From Marisediminitalea alba (lineage in GTDB: Bacteria; Pseudomonadota; Gammaproteobacteria; Enterobacterales; Alteromonadaceae), in the NCBI RefSeq assembly GCF_002993365.1, contig NZ_PVNP01000030.1, positions 1-43,944 of the forward strand: a stretch of 43,944 nucleotides of DNA, in the 5' to 3' direction. How positions within the stretch are numbered: position 1 is the first letter of the stretch; the number at the start of each line of letters is the position of its first letter. Under the pieces are notes generated by a model, which was not told the origin of the DNA, ran no database searches, and saw only the letters and a list, made by a program, of their open reading frames with translations. The position numbers and the translations under genes were made by a program. Positions 7,894 to 16,454 of the stretch are shown piece by piece.

Positions 7894-7920
7894 AATGCGG
7901 GGAGGCGTTGTTATCGTGGG

Positions 7921-8325
7921 CTAAAAACCCGCGAATTTCAACTGTTGATTTTCTTGTGTGTCGCGGTCGACCGGATCGCCGCTGTTAATAATTTTTTGAA
8001 TTTGATAGCGGGTTAGCTGGTATTTTTGAATTAGTTCACGCATGGTGAGGTTTTTAGAGTCTTCGCGTATTTCGTCGTTACGCAGGCGCTTTTCTACATA
8101 GTTGATTACCGGTAACTCAAACTCCTGGTTAGGCCACAACTGAGACAACGCGCGGTGTACCTCAATGCCTAACTTTTTACTGGCAGCGTGGGCTACTGTG
8201 GGGCTTTCGCTAATGTAAAAACTCTGACCACCATACTGCTGTAACAACTTATACGCGGCTTCCGGGCCAATAGCGCGTGCAATGATTTTGCCTGAGTTAC
8301 TGAAGTGATCGAGAGTTAATTTCAT
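7921..8325 (-). CDS. Mor/C-like transcription activator of late genes
   Basis: The protein follows the Mor layout: GKIIARAIGPEAAYKLLQQYGG (first domain, with the conserved Gly-Gly and the YISES beta strand), then a second dimerisation segment, and a C-terminal helix-turn-helix around TMRELIQKYQLTRYQIQKII. Mor activates the middle/late promoter in Mu after replication begins. The start at 8325 overlaps the previous stop in an ATGA junction and removes an unsupported 13-residue extension. It is the last gene of the early operon, its normal place. Confidence 0.82.
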   Translation of the reverse strand: MKLTLDHFSNSGKIIARAIGPEAAYKLLQQYGGQSFYISESPTVAHAASKKLGIEVHRALSQLWPNQEFELPVINYVEKRLRNDEIREDSKNLTMRELIQKYQLTRYQIQKIINSGDPVDRDTQENQQLKFAGF

Positions 8326-8723
8326 TTGATTCGCCCTGTGCTGATGTTCTCCCGCGCGCACCATTGCTTAAGGGCTTCTACGATGTTTTGTAGCTGGCCC
8401 CGCTGTGCGCGGTAAAACGGTTTGCCCTGAGTAAAGCGCTTGCAGAATGTTTCCATTGCTGCCTTGCCTGGTGTTTTCAAGCAGTCTTCTTCTCCTAATC
8501 GCATCCATAAGAACTGAATGGTGCGGATCAGCTTTGCGTTTTGGTTATTGGGCTCCCAGCCCAGCCGTTTAAACTCGTTTAAAACCGCCTTAATCTCGGT
8601 TTTAGTCAGTTCGGTGCTGCTGGCTTTACCAGCAATGCGCTGCAGCAAGCCCTGGTAAGTTTCCTGATCCATATTCAGCTTAACCTGGGCAGCTTTTATC
8701 TGGCGGCGTAGTGGTTCAGTCAT
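8322..8723 (-). CDS. gp16-like protein (DUF1018)
   Basis: The N-terminal RRQIKAAQVKLNMDQETYQGLL segment and the later TIQFLWMRLGE stretch are characteristic of the Mu gp16 family (DUF1018), found just before Mor in many Mu-like phages. Biochemical function is unknown. The start at 8723 is chosen because the ORF upstream of it overlaps a tightly packed 57-codon gene and the family begins here; GGAAG lies four bases ahead. Confidence 0.83.
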   Translation of the reverse strand: MTEPLRRQIKAAQVKLNMDQETYQGLLQRIAGKASSTELTKTEIKAVLNEFKRLGWEPNNQNAKLIRTIQFLWMRLGEEDCLKTPGKAAMETFCKRFTQGKPFYRAQRGQLQNIVEALKQWCARENISTGRIK

Positions 8724-8889
8724 TGTGCTTCCATTTGTTATGAACAACCTCGGCGTTATCAATGCATGGGTTATCTTTTTCCATGCAGTTATAGCCACAT
8801 AGTTGAACGTCAACCCAATCGGTAATGTCCTTATCTAATGCATGATCGGGAACTTCGACATAAAGAGTTACTTCTATTTCCTTTGCCAT
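8716..8889 (-). CDS. small hypothetical protein (57 aa)
   Basis: An acidic 57-residue reading frame starts at 8889 in a TAATG overlap with the upstream gene and stops inside the gp16-like gene start (8-base overlap). It begins MAKEIEVTLYVEVPDHALDK and has three cysteines in the second half (CGYNC and PC). An ideal GGAGG-like site (AAAAGGAGG) lies just upstream. The family is not recognised; coding is supported by its exact fit between its neighbours. Confidence 0.7.
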   Translation of the reverse strand: MAKEIEVTLYVEVPDHALDKDITDWVDVQLCGYNCMEKDNPCIDNAEVVHNKWKHND

Positions 8890-9497
8890 TACACGGCCTC
8901 CTTTTGTTCAGCGCGGTCTTTTACAAATCGATACACATCACCCAATTCATAAATATCCTGGTTACTGAATCCGGCCATCTGCAGCTCCTGGAAGTTCAGT
9001 GTGTCGAGTAAGCGAAAAAGCAAAGCGGTACCTTTGTCGGTCAGCCCAGTAGCAACAGGCAAGCCTGGTTGCACGTCTGCAGTTTTTTTTGGTTTTACAG
9101 GTACTTCTGGCTGTTTGGGAGCTGCTTTTACGCTATCGGCTTGGCGGGAGGGCTTCTTGGGTTCAGTTGGTGGCTTAGCAGTGGTCACCGGTGGTGCCAT
9201 TACATTGCCTGCACCACGCTTATAGCGTTCTGCTCTTGTTTTTGCCGTTGGATGGATCTGCATTTTTTCTGCCCGGGCTTTTTCGATACCGGCTTCTGTC
9301 AGGGTGTAAACCCCGTTCTCCAATAACAGCACTAAACCTTCAGTGCGTAGTTCACGCAGCAGGTTACCCAGTTCGTACTTTTCAATACCCGTGGCCTCGT
9401 GCAGCTGCTTAGGAAAAATCAGCTTTTTGGCGCTGGCCAGTGCTGCCAATATCTGATCTTTTTTACTGATTGGTGATGTAGGTGCATCGTTAAACAT
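8889..9497 (-). CDS. winged-helix DNA-binding protein, hypothetical
   Basis: Residues 10-80 look like a winged helix: KKDQILAALASAKKLIFPKQ, then ELGNLLRELRTEGLVLL and the wing-like ENGVYTLTEAGI. A Pro/Lys-rich linker (about 97-145) separates this from a C-terminal helical part (about 150-202). This fits a regulator or accessory replication protein of the early operon. No specific family assigned. Confidence 0.72.
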   Translation of the reverse strand: MFNDAPTSPISKKDQILAALASAKKLIFPKQLHEATGIEKYELGNLLRELRTEGLVLLLENGVYTLTEAGIEKARAEKMQIHPTAKTRAERYKRGAGNVMAPPVTTAKPPTEPKKPSRQADSVKAAPKQPEVPVKPKKTADVQPGLPVATGLTDKGTALLFRLLDTLNFQELQMAGFSNQDIYELGDVYRFVKDRAEQKEAV

Positions 9498-9513
9498 GGT
9501 TTGCCTCGCAAAT

Positions 9514-9687
9514 TTAGTTAATGTCGGAATAACTCAAGCCAAGCTCCCTGGCTAACTGCACGTCTTCCCATTTACGGCGATTCTTACACTGCTTTTTTTG
9601 ATCCTCGGTCACTCGTGTGCTGGGTACCGTAGTGTTTTCGCTGTAACGGTCTTTTGCGCTTTTAATGACAAAGTGCCCTGGTTTCAT
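9514..9687 (-). CDS. small hypothetical basic protein (57 aa)
   Basis: The start at 9687 has an excellent GGAGG site six bases ahead. The protein is basic and hydrophilic (about 57 residues, with TEDQKKQCKNRRKWEDVQLA in the middle). It lies in line with its neighbours in the early operon. Function unknown. Confidence 0.68.
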   Translation of the reverse strand: MKPGHFVIKSAKDRYSENTTVPSTRVTEDQKKQCKNRRKWEDVQLARELGLSYSDIN

Positions 9688-9703
9688 GGTGTACCTCCGC
9701 TGG

Positions 9704-9949
9704 TTATTGCACTCGGCCAATACTGGCCGGAATGGTTTCTTTTGTTTCCAGGCGATCGGCGGTATCTCTGAGTGCTGCGATACCGCTTTCACGATGAATG
9801 TTGCTGATATAATCAGATACAGGGGTATTCTGATTAAACGGCGTTACCACCAGAAAGAACCCCATATCCTCGCCGTAGATGCGGCGCAGCTTTTTGGTTA
9901 AAAGCTTTGCCACATCCCGCAGTTCACGTTCTTGCTGCAACGTTGCCAT
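9704..9949 (-). CDS. small hypothetical protein (81 aa)
   Basis: An 81-residue mixed helical protein with a hydrophobic strand in the middle (GFFLVVTPF, about 30-38). It overlaps the end of the upstream 84-residue gene by 26 bases. Not recognised; supported by operon position and good length relative to its neighbours. Confidence 0.68.
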   Translation of the reverse strand: MATLQQERELRDVAKLLTKKLRRIYGEDMGFFLVVTPFNQNTPVSDYISNIHRESGIAALRDTADRLETKETIPASIGRVQ

Positions 9950-10178
9950 TAATGGCCTCCACTACTTCATTACAGTGCGTTTCAACTGCTTCAGCCACAT
10001 CAACGGCTGAGTTACCAACCAACACAGTCATACCGTTATCCATGACGATTTCAGTACCCACAAAATGTGAATCCCGGCCTTCGCCTTGTATGCCCTTCCA
10101 GCACGACACTTTTGAAAGGTCAACGCCTACTGATTTATCTAAGTGGCGGCCATAGCCCCGGAATAATTTGGTTTTCAT
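9924..10178 (-). CDS. small hypothetical protein, relative of the next upstream gene
   Basis: The 84-residue product shares a pattern with the 73-residue protein at 10175-10396: GTEIVMDNGMTVLVGNSAVDVAEAV here against GTLIHMDDGSELLVGDMPNQVEHII there. Both look like small beta-rich domains ending in an amphipathic helix. Likely tandem duplicates. Function unknown. Its start overlaps the previous stop by four bases. Confidence 0.7.
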   Translation of the reverse strand: MKTKLFRGYGRHLDKSVGVDLSKVSCWKGIQGEGRDSHFVGTEIVMDNGMTVLVGNSAVDVAEAVETHCNEVVEAINGNVAART

Positions 10179-10396
10179 GCTGCTGCTCCAGTTTGTTTGT
10201 TGCCGTGTTTGGCAATAATGTGCTCAACCTGATTTGGCATGTCGCCCACTAACAGCTCTGAGCCATCATCCATGTGTATTAAAGTGCCAACATGGCCTAA
10301 GCTCGAAATAAACTCCCAAGACACAATGCGCTCTAAAATAACGCCGGTTTTTAAGTGGGCTTTATTGCCCCAGCCAGTAAATTGATGCGGTGTCAT
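10175..10396 (-). CDS. small hypothetical protein, relative of the downstream gene
   Basis: A 73-residue protein with the same GT-I-MD-G---LVG pattern as its downstream neighbour and an IVSWEF strand earlier. The pair probably arose by duplication and may bind a common ligand or each other. Function unknown. Confidence 0.7.
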   Translation of the reverse strand: MTPHQFTGWGNKAHLKTGVILERIVSWEFISSLGHVGTLIHMDDGSELLVGDMPNQVEHIIAKHGNKQTGAAA

Positions 10397-10434
10397 AACT
10401 CGATCCTTGGGGGGCGCTAAGCGCCCCGGTTAAA

Positions 10435-10710
10435 TTACGCGTTAACGCTGTCTTTTAAGGTTTTACCCGCTTTAAAAGCAGGTGATTTAGAGGCGGCAAT
10501 AGTCAGTGGCTCACCAGTTTTTGGGTTACGGCCCTGGCGTTCGCCACGCTCTCTCACTTCAAAGTTGCCAAAGCCAGGCAGGCTCACTTTGCTGCCTGCT
10601 GCCAGGGTTTCGGTTACCGTGTCGGTAAACGCATCCAGGGCACGGGCAGCTGCTGCTTTAGAAAGGTCGGCTTTACCTGCGATAGCGTCGATTAATTGTG
10701 TTTTGTTCAT
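10435..10710 (-). CDS. HU-family DNA-bending protein
   Basis: A full-length 91-residue HU protein with the signature [18 protein letters not shown] (46-63) and the C-terminal [18 protein letters not shown] is needed for assembly of the Mu transpososome, where it bends DNA at the left end. A phage-borne copy in the early operon suggests that this phage supplies its own architectural factor. The start (10710) is unambiguous. A 26-base gap precedes the next gene downstream at 10175-10396 plus a short leader. Confidence 0.94.
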   Translation of the reverse strand: MNKTQLIDAIAGKADLSKAAAARALDAFTDTVTETLAAGSKVSLPGFGNFEVRERGERQGRNPKTGEPLTIAASKSPAFKAGKTLKDSVNA

Positions 10711-10796
10711 AGTTACTCTCTTTGGTTTTAGTGGGCCTGTGCCCGGTTTAACGGCGCTGTTGCCAGTGCCAGTGGTGGCGACGGTAACGGAGTGAT

Positions 10797-11075
10797 TTAC
10801 TCTTCGTCATCGTCGGGATCTTCAATCTTTAACGGAAACTCACCGATTTGATTTTTGGCCAACATCAGGCCAATTTGCATCCCTTTAATGATGTCCGGGT
10901 TATCAATCTCGGTATCATTAAGGTGCACTACGTCAGCTTTTTTGGTGTACTGAATCAGCTGGTCGATTTGTGTTAATTTGCTTTCGTAGTGAGCCTCAAC
11001 ACGCAGGATCAGGTTGTACTGCTCCTGGTTTACAGAAACCTTTTCACCGTTGGAAAAATCGAGATTAAGCGGCAT
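10797..11075 (-). CDS. hypothetical acidic early protein (92 aa)
   Basis: The reading frame is open further upstream, but the ATG at 11075 has GAGGAG seven bases ahead and begins [20 protein letters not shown], while the upstream extension overlaps the DUF3164 gene by far. The protein ends in an acidic tail (DPDDDEE). It overlaps the DUF3164 gene by 11 bases. Function unknown. Confidence 0.7.
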   Translation of the reverse strand: MPLNLDFSNGEKVSVNQEQYNLILRVEAHYESKLTQIDQLIQYTKKADVVHLNDTEIDNPDIIKGMQIGLMLAKNQIGEFPLKIEDPDDDEE

Positions 11076-11775
11076 CGGGCTGCTCCTCTTTGGCTTCACT
11101 CTGGGGAGCAGTTGCAGCGATGCTGCTAAACTGCAGTGGCAAGGCTGTCCAAGAGTCGTCTCTGGGGTTGCGAATGTAAAACCGCAGGTAGGCTTTACTG
11201 CCGCTAATAAACAGGCTCTGCATGAGTGCAGACTTGGCACCTACGTATAACGGGTGGTCAATGTCTTTATTCAGCAGATCGATTAAGCGGGAGGTAGAGT
11301 ACTTACCGTTCTTCGCCGTGGTGGCGATATCGATAAACTTAACCGCATCCGGCCCGGCCTGTTCTTTGAGTACTTCTGAGTACATCGCAAACTTTTGCAT
11401 AGCTACTTCAATGCTGCTGTCGTGTTCGATGCGATCGTCAACGGCGCGCTGAATTTTGTAGTTACCGTTCACACTTACAAACTGCACGTTGCCCTTAATT
11501 TTGGTGAACTTCTTAATGCCGTGTTCTTCCACACAGCGCTTAATGGTTTCTTCAATCATGTTCATAGCAACATACTTAAACTCTGCCATGGCATCGTGCA
11601 GGGCTTTGGCTCTGGGAAATATGGCATTTACCAGGGCGTCTTCCTCGCGCTCAAGGTCGGTTAGGTTTTCCAGTTTCACCAGGTCGCCATTGGCGCGCAT
11701 GGCATAGCCTGGTGGGATCTGAATTTCATCAGTCATAGGTTGTTCCTGTTTGGTTGTTGGTTTGGTTTGTGACAT
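11065..11775 (-). CDS. DUF3164 family early protein
   Basis: The sequence is typical of DUF3164, a family found next to the B gene in Mu-like phages: IPPGYAMRANGDLVKLENL near the N terminus, FPRAKALHDAMAEFK, and the later ISTGSKAYLRFY-like segment (SGSKAYLRFYIRN). Role unknown. The start at 11775 has a G-rich site just upstream; 11736 (MTDEIQIPPGYAM) with AGGA is an alternative. Confidence 0.82.
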   Translation of the reverse strand: MSQTKPTTKQEQPMTDEIQIPPGYAMRANGDLVKLENLTDLEREEDALVNAIFPRAKALHDAMAEFKYVAMNMIEETIKRCVEEHGIKKFTKIKGNVQFVSVNGNYKIQRAVDDRIEHDSSIEVAMQKFAMYSEVLKEQAGPDAVKFIDIATTAKNGKYSTSRLIDLLNKDIDHPLYVGAKSALMQSLFISGSKAYLRFYIRNPRDDSWTALPLQFSSIAATAPQSEAKEEQPDAA

Positions 11776-11785
11776 GTGCCCCCCT

Positions 11786-12817
11786 TTATATGGCTGATGC
11801 CTTGCGTGGAATTGCTGGAGGGTGTGCAATACCCATATAGGATTTGGCGATTTTGGCCATTAGCTCGCGGCTAATACCGCCATAGCTGGCGCTGTTCTCG
11901 CGGGAATGTTTATCGAGCATCAGCACCTGCTTAATTAAACTCTTGATTAGCTTTCTGGCGCTGCCACCAACCAGGTCAAAGGCATACCGGGCTACCTCGT
12001 CGAAGGTTTCGTATTTGGTGATCATGTCTTCGGTGATGTAGGGCTGCATCAGCAGCTTTACGTCTTCTGGCGATATCTTGTTGATGATCTCAGGCCAAAA
12101 CACTACGCGGCTTTCAATCAGGTCGAAGCGGTTGTCGCCCATGGCAACATTGTTTCGTAGGTCAATGTTTCCGGCCAATACCACCCCGCAGCCGGTAGCA
12201 TCTGAGATAGAGCGTAATGGATCGGGCGTGTCTTGCTGGCACTTGTCGGCTTCGTCGAGAATGATTAGTCGGCCCGAGTCTTTAAGCTGTTCAACAATGG
12301 CGTCGAATTTGTCTTTCTTCCGATGATTCGTTCCAGTTTTTATGCTCAAAGTTTTCAGCAGAGCATTCATAACAGATGTACTATTCATAAAACTGCTACC
12401 GCAGATATAAATAGTATTTGGATGCAACTCCCTGTAATGCATCAAGCTTTCAGTTTTACCTACGCCAGGTGAACCAGCCACAATGGAAAACCCCCCATCA
12501 ACTTTAGCCATGCGGCACGCATGCTGAACAATCATCCATGTGCTGGTTTCAATAAAGTCCCCTGGGCGGTGTTCGCGCTCGGAGTCATCCATGATGGGCA
12601 GTATTTTGGCAATCAGGCCATCGGCCTTAACCGCTTGCCGTCCTGCGAGCAAAGTAGAAATATACGCATCACTTACCCCCGCGCAGCGTGCAAGCCAGCG
12701 GTTACTGCGTGACGGGCTGGCATTCATCCAGTCGATGATGTTGTGTACGTGGGTAATATCCTGCTCTGTATAGTTGTCGTTAAAGCTGGCAGGTTTTTCA
12801 ATGGTTTTAGCGGCCAT
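11786..12817 (-). CDS. MuB-like transposition ATPase / target DNA activator
   Basis: A 343-residue AAA+ ATPase. An N-terminal helix-turn-helix (about 38-62, NRWLARCAGVSDAYISTLLA) precedes Walker A GSPGVGKT (115-122) and Walker B LIILDEAD (184-191). Members of this family coat target DNA and stimulate and direct the transposase, and give target immunity. It overlaps the transposase gene by 11 bases. Confidence 0.92.
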   Translation of the reverse strand: MAAKTIEKPASFNDNYTEQDITHVHNIIDWMNASPSRSNRWLARCAGVSDAYISTLLAGRQAVKADGLIAKILPIMDDSEREHRPGDFIETSTWMIVQHACRMAKVDGGFSIVAGSPGVGKTESLMHYRELHPNTIYICGSSFMNSTSVMNALLKTLSIKTGTNHRKKDKFDAIVEQLKDSGRLIILDEADKCQQDTPDPLRSISDATGCGVVLAGNIDLRNNVAMGDNRFDLIESRVVFWPEIINKISPEDVKLLMQPYITEDMITKYETFDEVARYAFDLVGGSARKLIKSLIKQVLMLDKHSRENSASYGGISRELMAKIAKSYMGIAHPPAIPRKASAI

Positions 12818-14528
12818 GTGTAGTTTCTCCTGGGTGAATAGATAAAGGGTCGAAGTCGTCGTCTTCCTCGGGTTCTGGGTCCGGTGCGTGGATAACGTTT
12901 TGCATCAGGCTGTCAAAATTCAGATCGTCATTTTGTGGGGCCTGGGCAGCCATCAGGTTGTTAAAACTTTCTTCCAACTGGTCGATATCGCTGGCCTGCT
13001 CAACATGCAGCGGAATATCGCGCCCGGCTTCCATGCGCTTTTCGTGGATCTTGTTGTTAAGGCGTTTGGTTTGCTCCAGCAGGCGCTTGCGCTGCGCGTC
13101 TTCAATACGGCTGGTAGAGATATAATCCTTTTTGGTTTTAAGTGTGGCAGTGGTAAGCCAGCGGCCGTCCATATCGAATAAACGTATGGTGCTATCGTCG
13201 TGCAGGTCGTACTCTGCAACGAGCTTTTGCCCTTCATACTGGTAAAGATACTCACTGATGTATTTACGCTTGTGCAGCGTTACCAGAGAGCGAGAAACGG
13301 ATACTTCTTCGCGAGGTTTAACCAACAAGTTGTGATCAACCACTGGCACGCGTTCTAACTGCGACCATAACTCTGCTGGGGTGGTACCAGGTTCTTCCGG
13401 GTGTGGCCGGTTGTGATAGCGGTTTAGCCAGTCGGTGAAGGCTTCGCACCATTCATCAACAGTGGGAATATGGATCTTACCTTCCGCTGCGGCTTTCTCG
13501 GCTTTTACCGAGCTGCTGAACAAGCGGCTGGCGTCTGGGCTCATGTCGTAGCCGCAGTACGTATCAAAGTCTTTACCAAAATCGTCTTCCATAGTGCGGA
13601 AAAACCGCTCTACGTTTTTGGCTTTGGCGTTACCGGGTAATGCCCAGATTGGCTCAATACCAAATGAGGCATAAAACCCGGATGTTTCGCTATTCATTAG
13701 CTTTGATTTAAAGCCACTACCGTTATCGATATGGATCAGCGCCGGTACATGGTTATGGGTGCCCATAGCATGGCTGAGTGCAGCCATGGTGCTAACGCTG
13801 GATTCAGCCACGCTTATGTACCAGCCCACAATGTAGCGGCTGCGCACGTCCATAAATACGGTAAGCTCTGCCCGCCACAACTTGCCGGTACGCGGGTGGC
13901 GCAGGTATTGGTCGATAGTGTGGCCATCGCCCTGAAACAATACACCAACCGGCAGGTTTTCGGTGGTTCGGGAGATATGCTCGCGCAGGCCATCGTTATA
14001 TTGTTTACGGCCCATACGCCAGGGCGAACGTTCCTGCAGGTCGGCTGGTAACGTGCTAAAGAAATACCGCACGTTATGCTCTCTGGCGCTTTTAAACCCG
14101 TACTTTTCGCGCAGGTCTCGGGCAACCTTGCGAATGCTGGGCTTTTGCGGCTTATGGTATAGCTCCAGCGCTCTGGCTTCCCAGCCATAGTCGTTACGTG
14201 CGGTACCACTGTGCTTTGGCAGTAACCCGTTTTTACCCGCATCGTCAAAGGCTTTACACCACAGGCGAATGGTGGCCGGTTTTGGGCCGTTTAATGCGGT
14301 ATACGCTTTTACCAGGGTTTCGTCGGCATTGTTGTGTTCACACTGTTGTATAACGTGTGCCAGCGCGGCTTGCATGGTCATGGTGGTTGCTGCTTTTTGT
14401 ACAGCAGTAACTACATGCATACGCTGGTTAGCGATAGAGCGGGCTTTTTCAGTAGCGCGAGTCCACGGATCACACTCGTGAATAACCTGCTCTATAATTT
14501 GGTTAAATTGGTGAACAGCCGGGTGCAT
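12807..14528 (-). CDS. MuA-like DDE transposase
   Basis: The integrase-core catalytic triad is readable: Asp201 in GVLFQGDGHTID, Asp268 in LIHIDNGSGFKS and Glu307 in KAKNVERFFRTM. N-terminal DNA-binding helices occupy about residues 1-160, and a Mu-transposase C-terminal domain follows (about 390-450, with HKRKYISEYLYQYEGQ). At 573 residues it is shorter than MuA (663), like the transposases of B3/D3112-type phages. It carries out integration and replicative transposition and should act on the TGTAG/CTACA ends. Confidence 0.95.
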   Translation of the reverse strand: MHPAVHQFNQIIEQVIHECDPWTRATEKARSIANQRMHVVTAVQKAATTMTMQAALAHVIQQCEHNNADETLVKAYTALNGPKPATIRLWCKAFDDAGKNGLLPKHSGTARNDYGWEARALELYHKPQKPSIRKVARDLREKYGFKSAREHNVRYFFSTLPADLQERSPWRMGRKQYNDGLREHISRTTENLPVGVLFQGDGHTIDQYLRHPRTGKLWRAELTVFMDVRSRYIVGWYISVAESSVSTMAALSHAMGTHNHVPALIHIDNGSGFKSKLMNSETSGFYASFGIEPIWALPGNAKAKNVERFFRTMEDDFGKDFDTYCGYDMSPDASRLFSSSVKAEKAAAEGKIHIPTVDEWCEAFTDWLNRYHNRPHPEEPGTTPAELWSQLERVPVVDHNLLVKPREEVSVSRSLVTLHKRKYISEYLYQYEGQKLVAEYDLHDDSTIRLFDMDGRWLTTATLKTKKDYISTSRIEDAQRKRLLEQTKRLNNKIHEKRMEAGRDIPLHVEQASDIDQLEESFNNLMAAQAPQNDDLNFDSLMQNVIHAPDPEPEEDDDFDPLSIHPGETTHGR

Positions 14529-15544
14529 TACTTACGCCCCCGCTTTTTACGTGGTTTGGTTGCATCGTTGTGCAGTAAAATAATGGTTTGGCGTTTGTCT
14601 TCGGCCGCTTCCCATTCTGCCTCACCATAGGTAGGTAACTCCGCATCAACGCCGGTCAGGTCGTCGCCAAAATGTTCTTCCAGGCGGTTAATGGCTACAC
14701 CAATGTGCTTATAGGGTGCCGCTAAAAAATGATACAGCGCCTGTGCCGCCATTTTAGCCTGCTCATAATCCATGTTTGGGGCAATTAACCGTTCAACCAG
14801 GTTAACCGCTTGCAGGCCGTGTTCGTGAAGCTGCTGGCTTACTGATGGCGCTTCCTGGCGGATCATGGCTACCAGGGGCAAAAGGCCATAAATCTTCTCA
14901 GGTGCCTTGGTTATTTTTTCGCGATTCATTTCGTTAATCGCGTCGGCGTGCTGTATTTGCAGCTCTTCAAGCTGCTTCTTCAAATTTGCATTCTGGGCTT
15001 CAAGTTTGCTTTCGCTTTCAAAGTCCAGGTTCATTTGCTTAACCGCCGTTTTAAGGGCGCGCACGGGCATCTTGCTGAGTTCCTGCAGTTCTTCTGGCTG
15101 CAGTGATTTGATCTTCTCTTCTGGTAGGCGGGTTAACTCATTGAGTTGGCTAAAACTGAATGATTCAAGGGTGATGTTTTCATCAATTTCCAAATCGGCG
15201 GACGTCCGCCGATTTGAATTGTCATCATCCAAAAGCGAAGACGTATTCGCTTTTAGCCCTGGGCAATTTAAAACTAAATCAGCAACAGAGATTCGCTCAC
15301 GCGCAGTTCGCTCAGCAATGCCCCTGGCTTTCAATTCCTTTTCAAATTCACCGTGCGGCAACTGCTCCTTCAACGCTTTATAGGCCAAACCCGCTTTAAC
15401 GTGGTATAGACAGGCATAGACCTCGCTGTTTTCTACAATGGCCCAGAGTTCGCCCTGCTCGGCTGGTAGGGTAAATTCCTCTTCGCCCAGTTTGGTAATC
15501 AGCTGGTGCATAATGGTGTTAACGGGTGCTGCAGGCTTAGTCAT
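14528..15544 (-). CDS. DUF3102-like early protein with coiled coil
   Basis: Residues about 35-95 (YACLYHVKAGLAYKALKEQL through GIAERTARERISVA) resemble DUF3102, a domain of ParB-like or plasmid-partition-associated proteins. A long coiled coil follows (about 170-225), then a helical region and a basic KPRKKRGRK tail. The linker between DUF3102 and the coiled coil (residues about 97-120) is encoded by two large DNA palindromes (15191-15216 and 15231-15254). The gene precedes the transposase with a one-base overlap. Function unknown. Confidence 0.75.
   Translation of the reverse strand: MTKPAAPVNTIMHQLITKLGEEEFTLPAEQGELWAIVENSEVYACLYHVKAGLAYKALKEQLPHGEFEKELKARGIAERTARERISVADLVLNCPGLKANTSSLLDDDNSNRRTSADLEIDENITLESFSFSQLNELTRLPEEKIKSLQPEELQELSKMPVRALKTAVKQMNLDFESESKLEAQNANLKKQLEELQIQHADAINEMNREKITKAPEKIYGLLPLVAMIRQEAPSVSQQLHEHGLQAVNLVERLIAPNMDYEQAKMAAQALYHFLAAPYKHIGVAINRLEEHFGDDLTGVDAELPTYGEAEWEAAEDKRQTIILLHNDATKPRKKRGRK
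15191..15254. repeat. two adjacent large palindromes inside an early gene
   Basis: The first (15191-15216) is a perfect 26-bp palindrome whose half is CAAATCGGCGGAC. The second (15231-15254) is a 24-bp palindrome with half AAAAGCGAAGAC and one mismatched pair next to its centre. Both are centred on ACGT, 39 bp apart. They lie in the linker-coding part of the DUF3102-like gene, where protein sequence is least constrained. Confidence 0.7.
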
Positions 15545-16004
15545 TGCTTGCCTCCAGCCATACGTCGTACTGTTTTAATGCCGTTTCAAACTCGTTTAAA
15601 GGCATGGTAAACAGGGCTTCAATGTCAAAGATGCAAAGGGCTTCTATTCTAAAATCACGTTCACCGCATAACCGTAAAGTTCGGTAAAGGCTAATGTTCT
15701 GCCAATTACCTGCACCCTCGCCGCAAATGTTCCAGGCTGCAGATAGCGTGCTGGCGATAGCGTAGTAGCGCTCGTTCATAGCTACGCATTCACGTTTAAA
15801 GTTTTCGCTTATCACCTGGCACATTGAGTTGTGCCCGCTAATGATTAAACCGCCCAGAATCACTCTGGCGCATACCCGGCGTGCGGCTTCCAGCTCTTCG
15901 TTGTCGAACATCACAGCATGGGGCTGCAGGCAGAACTGCTTAATACAGTCCATGGTTATGCACATGCATGGGGTGTCGTCTAAACCTTGTATGGTAAACG
16001 TCAT
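15537..16004 (-). CDS. hypothetical cysteine-rich early protein
   Basis: A 155-residue protein with nine or so scattered cysteines (for example DTPCMCITMDC near the N terminus and VCARVILGG). No metal-binding spacing that I can name. It overlaps the next gene by eight bases in the early operon. Family not recognised. Confidence 0.7.
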   Translation of the reverse strand: MTFTIQGLDDTPCMCITMDCIKQFCLQPHAVMFDNEELEAARRVCARVILGGLIISGHNSMCQVISENFKRECVAMNERYYAIASTLSAAWNICGEGAGNWQNISLYRTLRLCGERDFRIEALCIFDIEALFTMPLNEFETALKQYDVWLEASND

Positions 16005-16007
16005 GGC

Positions 16008-16454
16008 TTATCTCCCTCTTATCATCATTTGCTGAAGAGCTCGCTCTATGTCTCTGGATTCCTTCTGGCGCATTTTGTTGCTCACATCCAGTTCGGCCTT
16101 TTGGCGCAGCAGGTCGGCGCGCATATCAGCCGGTTTAAAGCCCAGAGGGTTAAGCATTGCGGTCATCGGTTCTATAGACTGAAGCGCCCAGCAAATGGCT
16201 GGCATTACCCAGGCAGGTACACAGTTGTCCTGGCTTGGCGATAGCCACTTGTTTAACTGAATCTTTGTTACTTTTTGGCCGGTATCACGCAGGCATAAGT
16301 TAATGCGATCTAAAAATCGGTCCCGGCCCAGGCCGCTGTTGCGCTCGCATTGCTTAATAATTTGAATAACGTCCAGCTCTAAATCCAGGCTGGGCGCGTT
16401 TTCGGTGGTAAGCAGATCCAGATCGAGCTGGTCCAGTAAATCGCGTTGGGTCAT
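16008..16454 (-). CDS. hypothetical early protein (148 aa)
   Basis: A mostly helical protein with a possible DNA-binding segment (about 45-70, RDRFLDRINLCLRDTGQKVT and IQLNKWLSPS) that recalls phage proteins with a small helix-turn-helix. It is in the leading half of the early operon, overlapping the next upstream gene by four bases. Function unknown. Confidence 0.7.
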   Translation of the reverse strand: MTQRDLLDQLDLDLLTTENAPSLDLELDVIQIIKQCERNSGLGRDRFLDRINLCLRDTGQKVTKIQLNKWLSPSQDNCVPAWVMPAICWALQSIEPMTAMLNPLGFKPADMRADLLRQKAELDVSNKMRQKESRDIERALQQMMIRGR

